Positions 20,040 to 28,540 of a DNA stretch of 64,000 bases are shown piece by piece (the stretch's first letter is position 1; each line of letters starts with the position of its first letter). Under the pieces are notes generated by a model that was not told the origin of the DNA, ran no database searches, and worked only from the letters and a program-made list of their open reading frames with translations. A program made the translations under genes and the position numbers. Source of the stretch: Bifidobacterium moraviense (GTDB taxonomy: Bacteria > Actinomycetota > Actinomycetes > Actinomycetales > Bifidobacteriaceae); the NCBI RefSeq assembly GCF_012932365.1, contig NZ_JAAIIH010000008.1, positions 1 to 64,000 on the forward strand. Reading direction: 5' to 3'.

Positions 20040-20897
20040 ATGTGCAGATTGCTTGGATACGCCACCTCCGGCCGCAATCTCAGCCTGCAGGACGTGCTGG
20101 GAACGCGGCTGGCCGAACAGTACCGTCAGCAGTCCATGATCCACAACGACGGATGGGGCTGCGCCCTGATCACCGAGCCCACCGTCACCCGCCACTTCTC
20201 CGACGGCGGCGCGCGCACGCCCGAGACCGCCACCCGCGTCTACAAGTCCACGGTCGCGGCGCGCTTCGACCAGATCTACCAGCTCGTCTCCCGTCAGGGC
20301 GCGCGCGGCGGCATCTACCATCTGCGCCTCGCGTCCTCCGGCCTGCCGCTGATCATCGAGAACCAGCAGCCGTTCTTCTGCGACGGCCTGAGCTTCATGC
20401 ACAACGGCGACATCAGTTCCGAGGAGACCGGGCTCAACATCGTCACCAACCGCGACTTCCCCGTGGACCGCGAGATCCTGGCCGAGACCGGCGGCCGCAG
20501 CGACTCCGCCATCTACTTCGCGCTCATCCTGGAACGTGTGCGCCGCGGCTGCACGCTCGCCGAGTCCGTCTCGCAGGCCGTGGCCCAGCTACGCCGCGAG
20601 TACCCGCTGAGCTCCTACAACTGCATGCTGCAGAGCGAGAACGAGCTCGTGGTGCTGCGCGCATGCACCCGCACCACGGTCTCGCCGCGCGTAATCGAGC
20701 TGTACGAGTCCTACGGCATGGAGCAGTACGCGCACGACTACCGCGTGATCCGCTACCGCAGGCTCAACACCGGCGGCGTGGTGGCCGCGTCCTCCGGGTT
20801 CGACCAGCCCGCCGAGTACGGCTGGACCGAGCTGCCGAACGACCACATGATCGTGGCGTCGAACCGCACCGGCCAGTTCCGTCTGCGCACGCTGTGA
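20040..20897 (+). CDS. Class II glutamine amidotransferase (YafJ-like)
   Basis: The 285-residue protein begins MCRLLGY, giving the N-terminal nucleophilic cysteine of Ntn-type glutamine amidotransferases after Met removal. HNDGWGCA, the FCDGLSFMHNGDI segment and SDSAIYF follow, as in the YafJ/DUF3700-type family. It probably releases ammonia from glutamine or hydrolyses a gamma-glutamyl compound; the physiological substrate is not known. TACAGT ends 8 nt before the ATG, pointing to a leaderless mRNA. Confidence 0.88.
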   Translation: MCRLLGYATSGRNLSLQDVLGTRLAEQYRQQSMIHNDGWGCALITEPTVTRHFSDGGARTPETATRVYKSTVAARFDQIYQLVSRQGARGGIYHLRLASSGLPLIIENQQPFFCDGLSFMHNGDISSEETGLNIVTNRDFPVDREILAETGGRSDSAIYFALILERVRRGCTLAESVSQAVAQLRREYPLSSYNCMLQSENELVVLRACTRTTVSPRVIELYESYGMEQYAHDYRVIRYRRLNTGGVVAASSGFDQPAEYGWTELPNDHMIVASNRTGQFRLRTL

Positions 20898-20933
20898 GGC
20901 CGCCGGTTCTGATCGCTTTCCCGGTGCATTATT

Positions 20934-21049
20934 GCCGATCCTTGGCATCGATTTCGCAAGGATCTGCAGAAATGCGTTCTGAGGGCGCCGAAACGGTCCG
21001 GTACGACGTCATTCTGCCAACTCCTGCGAAATCGATGCCAAGGATCGGC
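20934..21049. repeat. Long inverted repeat, 116 bp
   Basis: Perfect 25-bp arms at 20934-20958 and 21025-21049 enclose weaker complementary segments. The RNA would fold as a single long hairpin. It follows the amidotransferase gene and may act as a terminator or mRNA stabiliser, although it lacks a T-run. Confidence 0.85.
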
Positions 21050-21082
21050 AGAATGGGACGACCGGACCGTCCGCCGCACCGA

Positions 21083-21111
21083 CGACAACGTTGTACCACC
21101 GTAGGTACTAT
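21083..21111 (+). promoter_or_regulatory. Promoter and operator of the MATE gene
   Basis: TACTAT at 21106-21111 is a -10 candidate. The perfect palindrome ACAACGTTGT at 21085-21094 lies near the -35 position and is followed by ACC, as in the operator-like sites at 29582 and 42328. Confidence 0.5.
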
Positions 21112-21126
21112 CATGGATCCCGTTCG

Positions 21127-21159
21127 ATGAAGCCTTTCAGGCAGGCGTGCAGTCGATGA
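21127..21159 (+). CDS. Possible 10-residue leader peptide of the MATE gene
   Basis: ATG 21127 opens a 10-codon frame, MKPFRQACSR, whose TGA overlaps the ATG at 21156 as ATGA. The frame begins about 8 nt after the expected transcription start. Translation of the exporter could be coupled to it. No independent evidence shows it is made. Confidence 0.3.
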   Translation: MKPFRQACSR

Positions 21160-22652
21160 CGACACGAGAGCCTCGTGCCCGGCCCGAGCGGCCCCGAGAC
21201 CCTCCCGAGGAACAGCAGACCACCGAGAAGGAGCGTCCCTTCCGCATGCAACGGCCCGACCTTGCCTCCAACGTGCACTACCAGCACGTGCTCAACGCGT
21301 TCCGCGGCAGCCACTACTCCGCGCGCGCCGTGTACGACCTCGTGTTGCCCATCTTCGTGGACACCGTGTTCATGGCGCTCGTGGAGTTCTGCAACACCGG
21401 CATCATCAGCTCCGACGGCCCGGCGTCCGTGGGTGCGGTCAACACCGCCAACGCCGTGCACTGGCTGATGTTCGGCACGTTCAACTCCATCGCGCTCGGC
21501 ACCTGCGTGCTGGTCGCGCAGCACTTCGGGGCCGGCCACCGCGAGCAGATCGGACGCGTCACCGCCGCCGCCGTCCACGGCATGCTCGCCGTCACCGTCG
21601 TCTACTCGGCGCTCGTGCTCGCCTTCGAGGACCAGGTCATCACGCTGCTCTTCGGCGCCGCGCAGCCGGACGTCTTCGCCAACATCCGCGTCTTCCTGTT
21701 CGGCCTGCTGGTGAGCTATCCGCTGCGCGGGTTCTACACCGCGGTGGCCGGCGCGCTGCGCGGCATCGGGCGCACCAAGGTCACGCTGGCGCTGTCCGTG
21801 GTGGCCAACGGATCCAACATGGTGCTCAACGTGGCGTTCGTGATGGGGCTGCACATGGGCGTGGCCGGGCTGGCGTGGTCCGTGGTGATCTCGCAGGTGC
21901 TGGGCGCGGCGATGGGCGTGCGGCTGCTGCGCGCGTACTCGACGGAGCTGCACGTCACGCGCGCGATGCTGCTGCACGTGGACGCGCGTCGCATCGGCAC
22001 CGTGCTGTCCGTGAGCCTGCCGTTCATTCTCGAGGACCTGTTCTTCAACGGCGGCAAGCTCATCATCCAGATGTTCATCGTGCCGTTCGGCACCCTGCAG
22101 CTCGCCGCGAACGGCATCATCGGGTCGTGGGTGCACCTCATCGAGATCGTGCCGCGCACGCTGTGCACCGCCATCGTGCCGATCGCCGGCGCCAGCCTCG
22201 GCGCGCGCGACGTGGCCTACGCGCGCAAGATCACGCGCACGTTCATCATCACCGGATCCCTCGTCTCCGCCGTGATGGGACTGGCGCTGGCCGCGGTGTT
22301 CCCGTGGGCGCTCACGTCGTTCTACCACGCCGACCCCGCCACCTACGGCATCCTGTGGATGCTGATGTGGATGAACGTGGTGGCCTATCCGCTGCTGTTC
22401 TCCGCGCAGTCGGTGCTGCCGGGCATGCTGCGCGCCGCCGGCGACGGCAAGTGGACCACCATCTGCTCGCTGAGCTCGATGTGGATCTACCGCATCGGCC
22501 TGGGCTACTTCGTGAGCGTGACGCTGAACTACCAGATCGTGGGGCTGTGGGCCGTGTGGCTCACCGAGTGGGGCGTGCGCACGCTGCTGTTCTACCTGCG
22601 CTACCGCACCGGGCGGTGGGCGCAGCACGATCTGGTGGGGCGCGACGCGTGA
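21156..22652 (+). CDS. MATE family efflux transporter
   Basis: The 498-residue protein has twelve hydrophobic segments in two homologous halves and matches the MATE (NorM/DinF) family: LVLPIFVDTVFMALVEF in helix 1, LRGIGRTK after helix 5 and LPGMLRAAGDGK in the second half. Such exporters use Na+ or H+ to expel cationic compounds or drugs. The N-terminal 45 residues are Arg/Glu/Pro-rich and cytosolic. GTG 21147 and ATG 21156 are both possible; AGGCAGG lies 8 nt before the ATG. A short leader peptide may precede it. Confidence 0.93.
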   Translation: MTTREPRARPERPRDPPEEQQTTEKERPFRMQRPDLASNVHYQHVLNAFRGSHYSARAVYDLVLPIFVDTVFMALVEFCNTGIISSDGPASVGAVNTANAVHWLMFGTFNSIALGTCVLVAQHFGAGHREQIGRVTAAAVHGMLAVTVVYSALVLAFEDQVITLLFGAAQPDVFANIRVFLFGLLVSYPLRGFYTAVAGALRGIGRTKVTLALSVVANGSNMVLNVAFVMGLHMGVAGLAWSVVISQVLGAAMGVRLLRAYSTELHVTRAMLLHVDARRIGTVLSVSLPFILEDLFFNGGKLIIQMFIVPFGTLQLAANGIIGSWVHLIEIVPRTLCTAIVPIAGASLGARDVAYARKITRTFIITGSLVSAVMGLALAAVFPWALTSFYHADPATYGILWMLMWMNVVAYPLLFSAQSVLPGMLRAAGDGKWTTICSLSSMWIYRIGLGYFVSVTLNYQIVGLWAVWLTEWGVRTLLFYLRYRTGRWAQHDLVGRDA

Positions 22653-22822
22653 CCAGCGCGTGATCCGCGCGATCGGCGCGCGGCCCGTGCGAGGACCTGT
22701 GCGCGGGCCCATACGCGGCCGTGGCGCTTCGCTCCTCGGAATGCGACCTTCCCAATATATGGCAGCTCTTCTAGACTAGGACCGGAGCAATCGAACAGCA
22801 GTCAACACGAAAGGTGAAAGCT

Positions 22823-24292
22823 GTGGCTGAAGCACTCGCAAACATCGGCGTGGTCGGTCTTGCCGCCATGGGCGCGTCCCTGGCGCGGAACCTCGCGCAT
22901 CACGGCAACACGGTGGCCGTCTACAACCGTCACTACTCGCGCACCGAGACGCTCATCAACGAGCACGGCGACGAGGGCAAGTTCGTCCCGTCCAAGACGC
23001 TGGAGGAGTTCGTGGCGTCGCTGGCCAAGCCGCGCACCGCGATCATCATGGTCAAGGCCGGCGAGCCCACCGACGAGATGATCAACGCGCTCGCCGACCT
23101 CATGGAGCCGGGCGACATCATCGTGGACGCCGGCAACGCGTACTTCAAGGACACCATCCGCCGCGAGAAGGCCATCCGCGCGCGCGGCCTGCACTTCGTG
23201 GGCTGCGGCGTGTCCGGCGGCGAGGAGGGCGCGCTCAAGGGCCCGTCCATGATGCCCGGCGGCACCGAGGAATCCTGGCAGACCCTCGGCCCGATCCTCA
23301 AGACCATCTCCGCGCAGGCCGAAGGCGAGCCGTGCGTCACGCACATCGGCGCCGACGGTGCCGGCCACTTCGTCAAGATGGTGCACAACGGCATCGAATA
23401 CGCCGACATGCAGCTCATCTCCGAAAGCTACGACCTCATGCGCCGCGGCCTCGGCCTGAGCGTCGACGAGCTCGCCGACGTGTTCGCCGAGTGGAACAAG
23501 GGCGATCTCGACTCCTACCTCATCGAGATCACCGCCGAAGTACTGCGCCACAAGGACGCCAAGACCGGCAAGCCGTTCCTCGACGTCGTCGTGGACCGCG
23601 CCGGCATGAAGGGCACCGGCACGTGGACCGTGCAGACCGCGCTCGCGCTCGGCACGCCCGTCACCGGCATCGGCGAGGCCGTGTTCGCGCGCGGCCTGTC
23701 CTCCGAGGCGGATCTGCGCGCCGAAGCGCAGGAGAAGGGCCTTGCCGGCCCCGAGCCGCAGGGCGCCTTCAGCGCCATCGCCGCCGACCCCGAGGAGCGC
23801 GCCGCGTTCATCGAGGACGTGCGTCAGGCCCTGTACGCCTCCAAGATCGTCGCCTACGCGCAGGGCTTCAACGAGATCGAGGAAGGCGCGAAGGAATACC
23901 ACTGGAAGATCGACCTCGGCGCCGTGGCCCGCATCTGGCGCGGCGGCTGCATCATCCGCGCGAAGTTCCTCAACCGCATCTCCGACGCCTACGACTCCGG
24001 CGAGCAGTTCGGCTCGCTGCTGTTCGACCCGTTCTTCAAGGCGGCCGTCGAGGGCGCCCAGGCGTCGTGGCGCCGCGTGGTGGCCCGCGCCGCCGAGGCC
24101 GGCATCCCGGTGCCGGTGTTCTCCAGCTCCCTGGCCTACTACGATGGCCTGCGCTCCAAGCGTCTGCCCGCCGCGCTGATCCAGGGCCAGCGTGACTTCT
24201 TCGGCGCGCACACCTACGGTCGCGTGGACGAGCCCGGCGTGTTCCACACGCTGTGGGCCGAGCCCGGCCGCAAGGAGATCAAGCAGGCCTGA
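22823..24292 (+). CDS. gnd: 6-phosphogluconate dehydrogenase (decarboxylating)
   Basis: The 489-residue enzyme oxidises 6-phosphogluconate to ribulose 5-phosphate with CO2 release and NADPH formation. GLAAMGASLARNLAHHG is the nucleotide-binding start, IVDAGNAYFKDT, GCGVSGGEEGALKGPSMMPG and GHFVKMVHNGIEYADMQ form the active site. GTG 22823 is chosen because AGGTG is 6 nt upstream; a GTG 9 nt earlier lies within that site. A -10-like TAGACT is seen near 22774. It converges with pgl-opcA-zwf on the other strand, completing the oxidative pentose phosphate branch in one locus. Confidence 0.97.
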   Translation: MAEALANIGVVGLAAMGASLARNLAHHGNTVAVYNRHYSRTETLINEHGDEGKFVPSKTLEEFVASLAKPRTAIIMVKAGEPTDEMINALADLMEPGDIIVDAGNAYFKDTIRREKAIRARGLHFVGCGVSGGEEGALKGPSMMPGGTEESWQTLGPILKTISAQAEGEPCVTHIGADGAGHFVKMVHNGIEYADMQLISESYDLMRRGLGLSVDELADVFAEWNKGDLDSYLIEITAEVLRHKDAKTGKPFLDVVVDRAGMKGTGTWTVQTALALGTPVTGIGEAVFARGLSSEADLRAEAQEKGLAGPEPQGAFSAIAADPEERAAFIEDVRQALYASKIVAYAQGFNEIEEGAKEYHWKIDLGAVARIWRGGCIIRAKFLNRISDAYDSGEQFGSLLFDPFFKAAVEGAQASWRRVVARAAEAGIPVPVFSSSLAYYDGLRSKRLPAALIQGQRDFFGAHTYGRVDEPGVFHTLWAEPGRKEIKQA

Positions 24293-24305
24293 GCGGTTTG
24301 ACGAC

Positions 24306-24354
24306 GGACGGTCGGCTGCCGGGGCGGCTGTTGCCGGGTTGGCAGCCGACCGTC
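24306..24354. terminator. Hairpin after gnd
   Basis: Perfect 15-bp arms GGACGGTCGGCTGCC (24306-24320 region) and the reverse complement ending at 24357 region bracket a 19-nt loop. There is no T-run, so termination is likely but unproven. Boundaries are approximate to a few bases. Confidence 0.6.
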
Positions 24355-24360
24355 CGGTCC

Positions 24361-24456
24361 GTTGGGATGTCTGCCCGTTGGGATGTCTGTCCGTCGGGCC
24401 GTCTGCCCGTCGGGATGTCTGCCCGTCGAGGTGTCTGTCCGTCGGGATGTCTGCCC
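24361..24456. repeat. 16-bp tandem repeat, six copies
   Basis: Six head-to-tail copies of G(T/C)YGGGATGTCTG(C/T)CC fill 96 bp with few substitutions and no indels. They lie between the gnd hairpin and two further long hairpins. Confidence 0.8.
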
Positions 24457-24480
24457 GGCCCCGTCGCCGACCGTTGCCGT

Positions 24481-24554
24481 ATGCCCCTCGCCGGTGTCCC
24501 CGATGCACATCCGATTCCAGCAACGGATGTGCATCGGGACACGGCGAGGGGCAT
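24481..24554. repeat. Long hairpin between gnd and pgl, copy 1
   Basis: Arms of about 31-33 nt at 24481-24513 and 24524-24554 are complementary apart from two bulged bases. The loop end contains CGATGCACATCCG and its inverse. Confidence 0.8.
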
Positions 24555-24610
24555 TGTTGTCCGCAATCACAGCCATTGCCGACTTTGGCGGTGATTCAGG
24601 ACGCGAAAAA

Positions 24611-24674
24611 GCCCTTCCGCGTCCCAATCCACATCCGATTCCGACAATGGATGTGCATCGGGACGCGGAAGGGC
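24611..24674. repeat. Long hairpin between gnd and pgl, copy 2
   Basis: Arms starting GCCCTTCCGCGTCCC at 24611 and ending at 24674 pair with two mismatches. The tip repeats the CACATCCGATTCC word of the neighbouring hairpin, so the two are related with different stems. Confidence 0.8.
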
Positions 24675-24816
24675 GCGTATGAGTCCGGAATCACATCCGA
24701 TTCGGCAATCGGCAGTGACTCCGGACATGCGGACCGTGCGAGCGGGCGCGCCTACGGCCATGGGACGCCCGCGGCCACGGGTCTGGGGTATCCGTCGCGC
24801 AGGCCGACGGACTCGT

Positions 24817-25662
24817 TCAGTCCCGCTTGACGTTGGTTGTGGCGTTGGCGAAGGCGTCGCGGTCCAGCAGCCACAGGGACCTGTCCGCGCCGGCCGCGAA
24901 CGAGCTCGGCACATGCGGATTGTCGGGCTGCGCCAGCGCCGCGGCCACGGCGTCCGCCTTGCCGGGGGTGGACGCGAGCATCCACACCTCGCGGCACGCA
25001 TGGATGAACGGCACGGTGAGGCTCACGCGCAGCGGCGGGAGCTTGGGGGAGTGGTTCACGCCGATCGCTCTGACCGCCGGATCGTCCGCCAGCACCTCGG
25101 GATGATCCGGGAACAGCGAGGCGAAGTGGCCGTCCGGTCCGATGCCGAACATCGCCACGTCGAACGCGCCGTCCGGTCTCAGTTCGCGCCCGATCTCCGC
25201 CTGATAGTCGGTGGCGGCGCGCGCCAGCACGGCGTCGTTCTCCTCGTCCGTGGCCGCCGTGATCTCCGCGGCCGACCGCACGTCCGCGGGCATCTCGTGT
25301 ACGTGCGATGCGGGGATCACGCCGGCGTCCACGAGCGCGCCGAACCACGCCTCGCGCGCCTGCACGGCGTTGCGGTCGGGATCGTCGGCGGGCACGAAGC
25401 GCTCGTCTCCCCACCACAGGTGGACGCGCGACCAGTCGACGATCGCGTTGAGCGGATGCGCGGGCAGCGCGGCCAGAATCGCGTTGCCGTCGCGGCCTCC
25501 GGTCAGCGCCACGTCGGCGCGGTCGGCCACGGCGAGGCGGTCGGACAGCGCCAGCAGCAGACGGGACGCCACGGCCCGGTGCAGGGTGGCGCGGTCAGGG
25601 TAGACGACGACCGTGCGCGGCGCGATGGGCGCGGACGTCGTGGCGGATGCGGACGAAGGCAT
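24817..25662 (-). CDS. pgl: 6-phosphogluconolactonase
   Basis: The 281-residue protein belongs to the NagB/SOL family: VALTGGRDGNAIL near residue 52, VHLWWGDERFVPADDPDRN and FDVAMFGIGPDGHFASLFP are the substrate-binding and catalytic segments. It hydrolyses 6-phosphogluconolactone to 6-phosphogluconate between Zwf and Gnd. AAGGAG lies 8 nt before the ATG. A 256-nt repeat-filled gap separates it from opcA, so it may be co-transcribed with zwf-opcA or have its own promoter. A 5-bp stem GGACT/AGTCC spans the stop. Confidence 0.94.
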   Translation of the reverse strand: MPSSASATTSAPIAPRTVVVYPDRATLHRAVASRLLLALSDRLAVADRADVALTGGRDGNAILAALPAHPLNAIVDWSRVHLWWGDERFVPADDPDRNAVQAREAWFGALVDAGVIPASHVHEMPADVRSAAEITAATDEENDAVLARAATDYQAEIGRELRPDGAFDVAMFGIGPDGHFASLFPDHPEVLADDPAVRAIGVNHSPKLPPLRVSLTVPFIHACREVWMLASTPGKADAVAAALAQPDNPHVPSSFAAGADRSLWLLDRDAFANATTNVKRD

Positions 25663-25694
25663 GATTGCGGCTCCTTGGGATGTGGTTGCGGACG

Positions 25695-25900
25695 TGGCTC
25701 CTCCGGTCGTCCTGAGCGCGGGCCGTGGGGTGGCGAAGGATCCTTCGCTTCGCTCAGGATGACCGGAGGACGGGTTCAGGTCGACCGGAGAATGGGCTCA
25801 GACCGACCGGAGGAGCGGGCTCAGGATGACCGGGGAGCGGGCTCGGGTCGACCGGGGACGGTTCGGAGCGACCGGGCCCTCTTCAGGATGACCGGGGACG
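25695..25900. repeat. GTCATCCTGAGC / GACCGGGGA repeats
   Basis: The gap between opcA and pgl holds CGTCCTGAGC followed by GAAGGATCCTTCGCTTCGC and its inverse, the widespread GTCATCCTGAGCGAAGCGAAGG type of element, and then four or five diverged copies of (A/G)GGATGACCGGGGAnCGGG. The related word CGTCATCCTGAG recurs at 48405-48896. Confidence 0.65.
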
Positions 25901-25918
25901 GGTTCGGGACGTCGGCGT

Positions 25919-26857
25919 CTATTCGTGATCGACCAGCGCCCAGCCCTTGGTGATCACCTCGGCATAGATCTCGTCCGGGTCGAGCCGGCGCAGCTCCTCG
26001 CTCAGGCAGTCCTCGAGCGGGCGCGCGGGCATGGACATGGTCTGGTCGGCCTGACCGGGCTGGCGGATCGTCGCCTGGTCGTCGGCCGGACGCAGCAGCG
26101 CCACCTCGCCGTCCTCGCGCCGGAAGTAGACGCCCTGCACGGCGTTCGCGTCCGGGTCGCGCTCCACGCTCACCGGCACGCCGAGACGCAGCGCCAGCCA
26201 CGAGACCAGCAGTTCGGTGGGGATGTCGTTGGTGGGGCCCACCACGCGCACGCCGGTGATGGGCAGGTGCGGCGGCTGGTCGAGCATCGTGGCGAGCAGC
26301 GCGCGCCAGATCGTGAGGCGGGTCCACGAGAGGTCCACGTCCTGATCGCTGTAGTGCGCGCGCAGGGCCGTGAACGCGGCCTCCGGGTTGGGGGCGTGCA
26401 TCGCGTCGGTGATGCGGCTGCGCGCCATGCGGCCGATCGGATCGGCGGACGGGTTCTCCGGCGCGCGCGTGGGCCACCAGGCCACCACGGGCGCGTCCGG
26501 CACGAGCAGCGGGATCACCAGCGTGTCCAGATGGCGCGTGAGCGCGGAGGTGGGCTTGAGCACGATGATCTCGCCGGCGCCGGCGTCCGCGCCGAAGCGG
26601 ATCTGCCCGTCCAGCGTGGAGCTGTGGTCGGAGATGTCCGTGGCTACGTGCCCGTCCATCACGATGGCGATCACGCGGCACGGATGCTCGCGGCTCGCGG
26701 CGTTCGCCACCTCGAGCGACTCCTCCAGATGCGCGGTGTCCGTGACGATGAGCAGCGTGAGCACGCGTCCCAGCGCCGCCTCGCCGCGCTCCTCGTGCAG
26801 CTCGTCGATCTTGCGCGAAATCGCGCCGGTCGAAGTGTCCGGCAGTTCCAGAATCAT
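25919..26857 (-). CDS. opcA: Glucose-6-phosphate dehydrogenase assembly protein
   Basis: The 312-residue protein matches OpcA, which in cyanobacteria and actinobacteria binds and activates Zwf. Typical segments are MILELPDTSTGAISRKIDEL at the N-terminus, LTLLIVTD, VVAWWPTRAPENPSADPIG and RAHYSDQDVDLSWTRLTIWR. Its ATG overlaps the zwf stop as ATGA, and GGAGG is 6 nt upstream, so the two proteins are translationally coupled and made together. It has no enzymatic motif of its own. Confidence 0.95.
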   Translation of the reverse strand: MILELPDTSTGAISRKIDELHEERGEAALGRVLTLLIVTDTAHLEESLEVANAASREHPCRVIAIVMDGHVATDISDHSSTLDGQIRFGADAGAGEIIVLKPTSALTRHLDTLVIPLLVPDAPVVAWWPTRAPENPSADPIGRMARSRITDAMHAPNPEAAFTALRAHYSDQDVDLSWTRLTIWRALLATMLDQPPHLPITGVRVVGPTNDIPTELLVSWLALRLGVPVSVERDPDANAVQGVYFRREDGEVALLRPADDQATIRQPGQADQTMSMPARPLEDCLSEELRRLDPDEIYAEVITKGWALVDHE

Positions 26858-28377
26858 GGCATCCTCCAGTGGTGTCCGTCGCGGGCGAGCATGGCGTCGG
26901 CCTCCTCGGGGCCCCATGTGCCGGAACGGTACGGTTGCGGCTGGCCCAGCGTGGACCAGAACTCCTCGATCGGGTCGAGGATCTCCCAGCTCAGCTCCAC
27001 CTCGCGCGTGGTGGGGAACAGCGGCGGGTCGCCGAGCAGCACGTCCAGGATCAGACGCTCGTAGGCCTCCGGCGACGCCTCGGTGAACGAACGGCCGTAG
27101 CTGAAGTCCATGCTCACGTCGCGCACCTCCATCGCGGTGCCCGGCACCTTGGAGCCGAAGCGCATGGTCACGCCCTCGTCCGGCTGCACGCGGATCACCA
27201 CCGCGTTGTGCCCGAGTTCCTTGGTGGCGGTCGTCTCGAACGGCAGGTGCGGCGCGCGCTTGAACACCACGGCGATCTCCGTGACGCGCTTGCCCAGTCG
27301 CTTGCCGGTGCGCAGGTAGAACGGCACGCCGGCCCAGCGGCGCGTGTCCACGTCGAGGCGGATGGCCGCGTACGTCTCCGTGGTGGAGGCGGGGTCGATG
27401 CCCTTCTCGTCCAGATAGCCCACCACGCGCTCGGAGCCCTGCCATCCGGCCGCGTACTGGCCGCGCGCGGTGTGCGCCGCCAGATCGTGCGGCAGCCGGA
27501 TCGCGGAGAGCACCTTGGTCTTCTCCGCCGTCAGGTCCGCGGCGGTGAACGATACCGGCTCCTCCATGGCGGTGAGCGCCATGAGCTGCAGCAGGTGGTT
27601 CTGGATCACGTCGCGCGCCGCGCCGATGCCGTCGTAGTAGCCGGCGCGTCCGGCCACGCCCATGTCCTCGGCCATGGTGATCTGCACGTGGCTCACGTAG
27701 TTGGCGTTCCAGATCGGTTCGAACATCGTGTTGGCGAAGCGCAGCGCCAGCAGGTTCTGCACGGTCTCCTTGCCCAGGTAGTGGTCGATGCGGAACACCG
27801 ATTCGGGCGCGAACACCTCGGAGACCACGCGGTCGAGCTCCTTGGCGCTGGCCAGGTCGTGCCCGAACGGCTTCTCGATGATCACGCGGCGCCAGGCGCC
27901 TTCGGTGGAGTGCGCCAGACCGCAGGCCGCGAGCTGGCGGGACACCACGGGGAACGCGCGCGGCGGCACCGACATGTAGAACGCGTGGTTGCCGCGGGTG
28001 CCCAGATCGCGGTCCAGTTCGGAGACCGTGTCCGAGAGCCGGCCGAACGCGGCGGCGTCGTCGAACGTGCCGGTCACGAACCGCAGGCCCTTCCTCAGCT
28101 GCGCGAACGTGTCCTCGTTGAACGGCGTGCGGCAGCGCTCGCGCACGTGCTCCTCCACGAAGTTCGCGAACTGCTCGTTGCTCCACTCGCGCCGGCCGAA
28201 GCCGATCAGACCGAACCCGGGCGGCAGCAGGCCGCGGTTGGCCAGATCGTATACCGCCGGAAGCAGCTTCTTCTTCGCCAGATCGCCGGTGACGCCGAAG
28301 ATCACCAGACTGCACGGGCCGGCGATGCGCGGCAGGCGCAGATCGCGCGGATCGCGCAGCGGGTTGGTCCAGGCCAT
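26854..28377 (-). CDS. zwf: Glucose-6-phosphate 1-dehydrogenase
   Basis: The 507-residue enzyme oxidises glucose 6-phosphate to the lactone with NADP+ reduction. IFGVTGDLAKKKLLPA is the nucleotide-binding fingerprint near residue 28, VIIEKPFGHD and FRIDHYLGKE carry the substrate-binding and catalytic residues. The ATG at 28377 is set by AGGAGG 5 nt upstream; the 14 codons before it are not conserved-looking. It is the first gene of a minus-strand zwf-opcA-pgl group opposite gnd. Confidence 0.97.
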   Translation of the reverse strand: MAWTNPLRDPRDLRLPRIAGPCSLVIFGVTGDLAKKKLLPAVYDLANRGLLPPGFGLIGFGRREWSNEQFANFVEEHVRERCRTPFNEDTFAQLRKGLRFVTGTFDDAAAFGRLSDTVSELDRDLGTRGNHAFYMSVPPRAFPVVSRQLAACGLAHSTEGAWRRVIIEKPFGHDLASAKELDRVVSEVFAPESVFRIDHYLGKETVQNLLALRFANTMFEPIWNANYVSHVQITMAEDMGVAGRAGYYDGIGAARDVIQNHLLQLMALTAMEEPVSFTAADLTAEKTKVLSAIRLPHDLAAHTARGQYAAGWQGSERVVGYLDEKGIDPASTTETYAAIRLDVDTRRWAGVPFYLRTGKRLGKRVTEIAVVFKRAPHLPFETTATKELGHNAVVIRVQPDEGVTMRFGSKVPGTAMEVRDVSMDFSYGRSFTEASPEAYERLILDVLLGDPPLFPTTREVELSWEILDPIEEFWSTLGQPQPYRSGTWGPEEADAMLARDGHHWRMP

Positions 28378-28540
28378 ATCCCCTCCTTGAAAAGTCCTGT
28401 GCGGGGGCATGCGCCCCACACGCTACCGACGATTCTACGGGCGCTTGCCGATTCCTGCCCGGGATATGCCGAATCTTGCTGTGGGCGTGAGGTGGCCGCA
28501 GACGGGGCGGACGTGCGGCCGCGCGGCTAGGATGGGCGGC

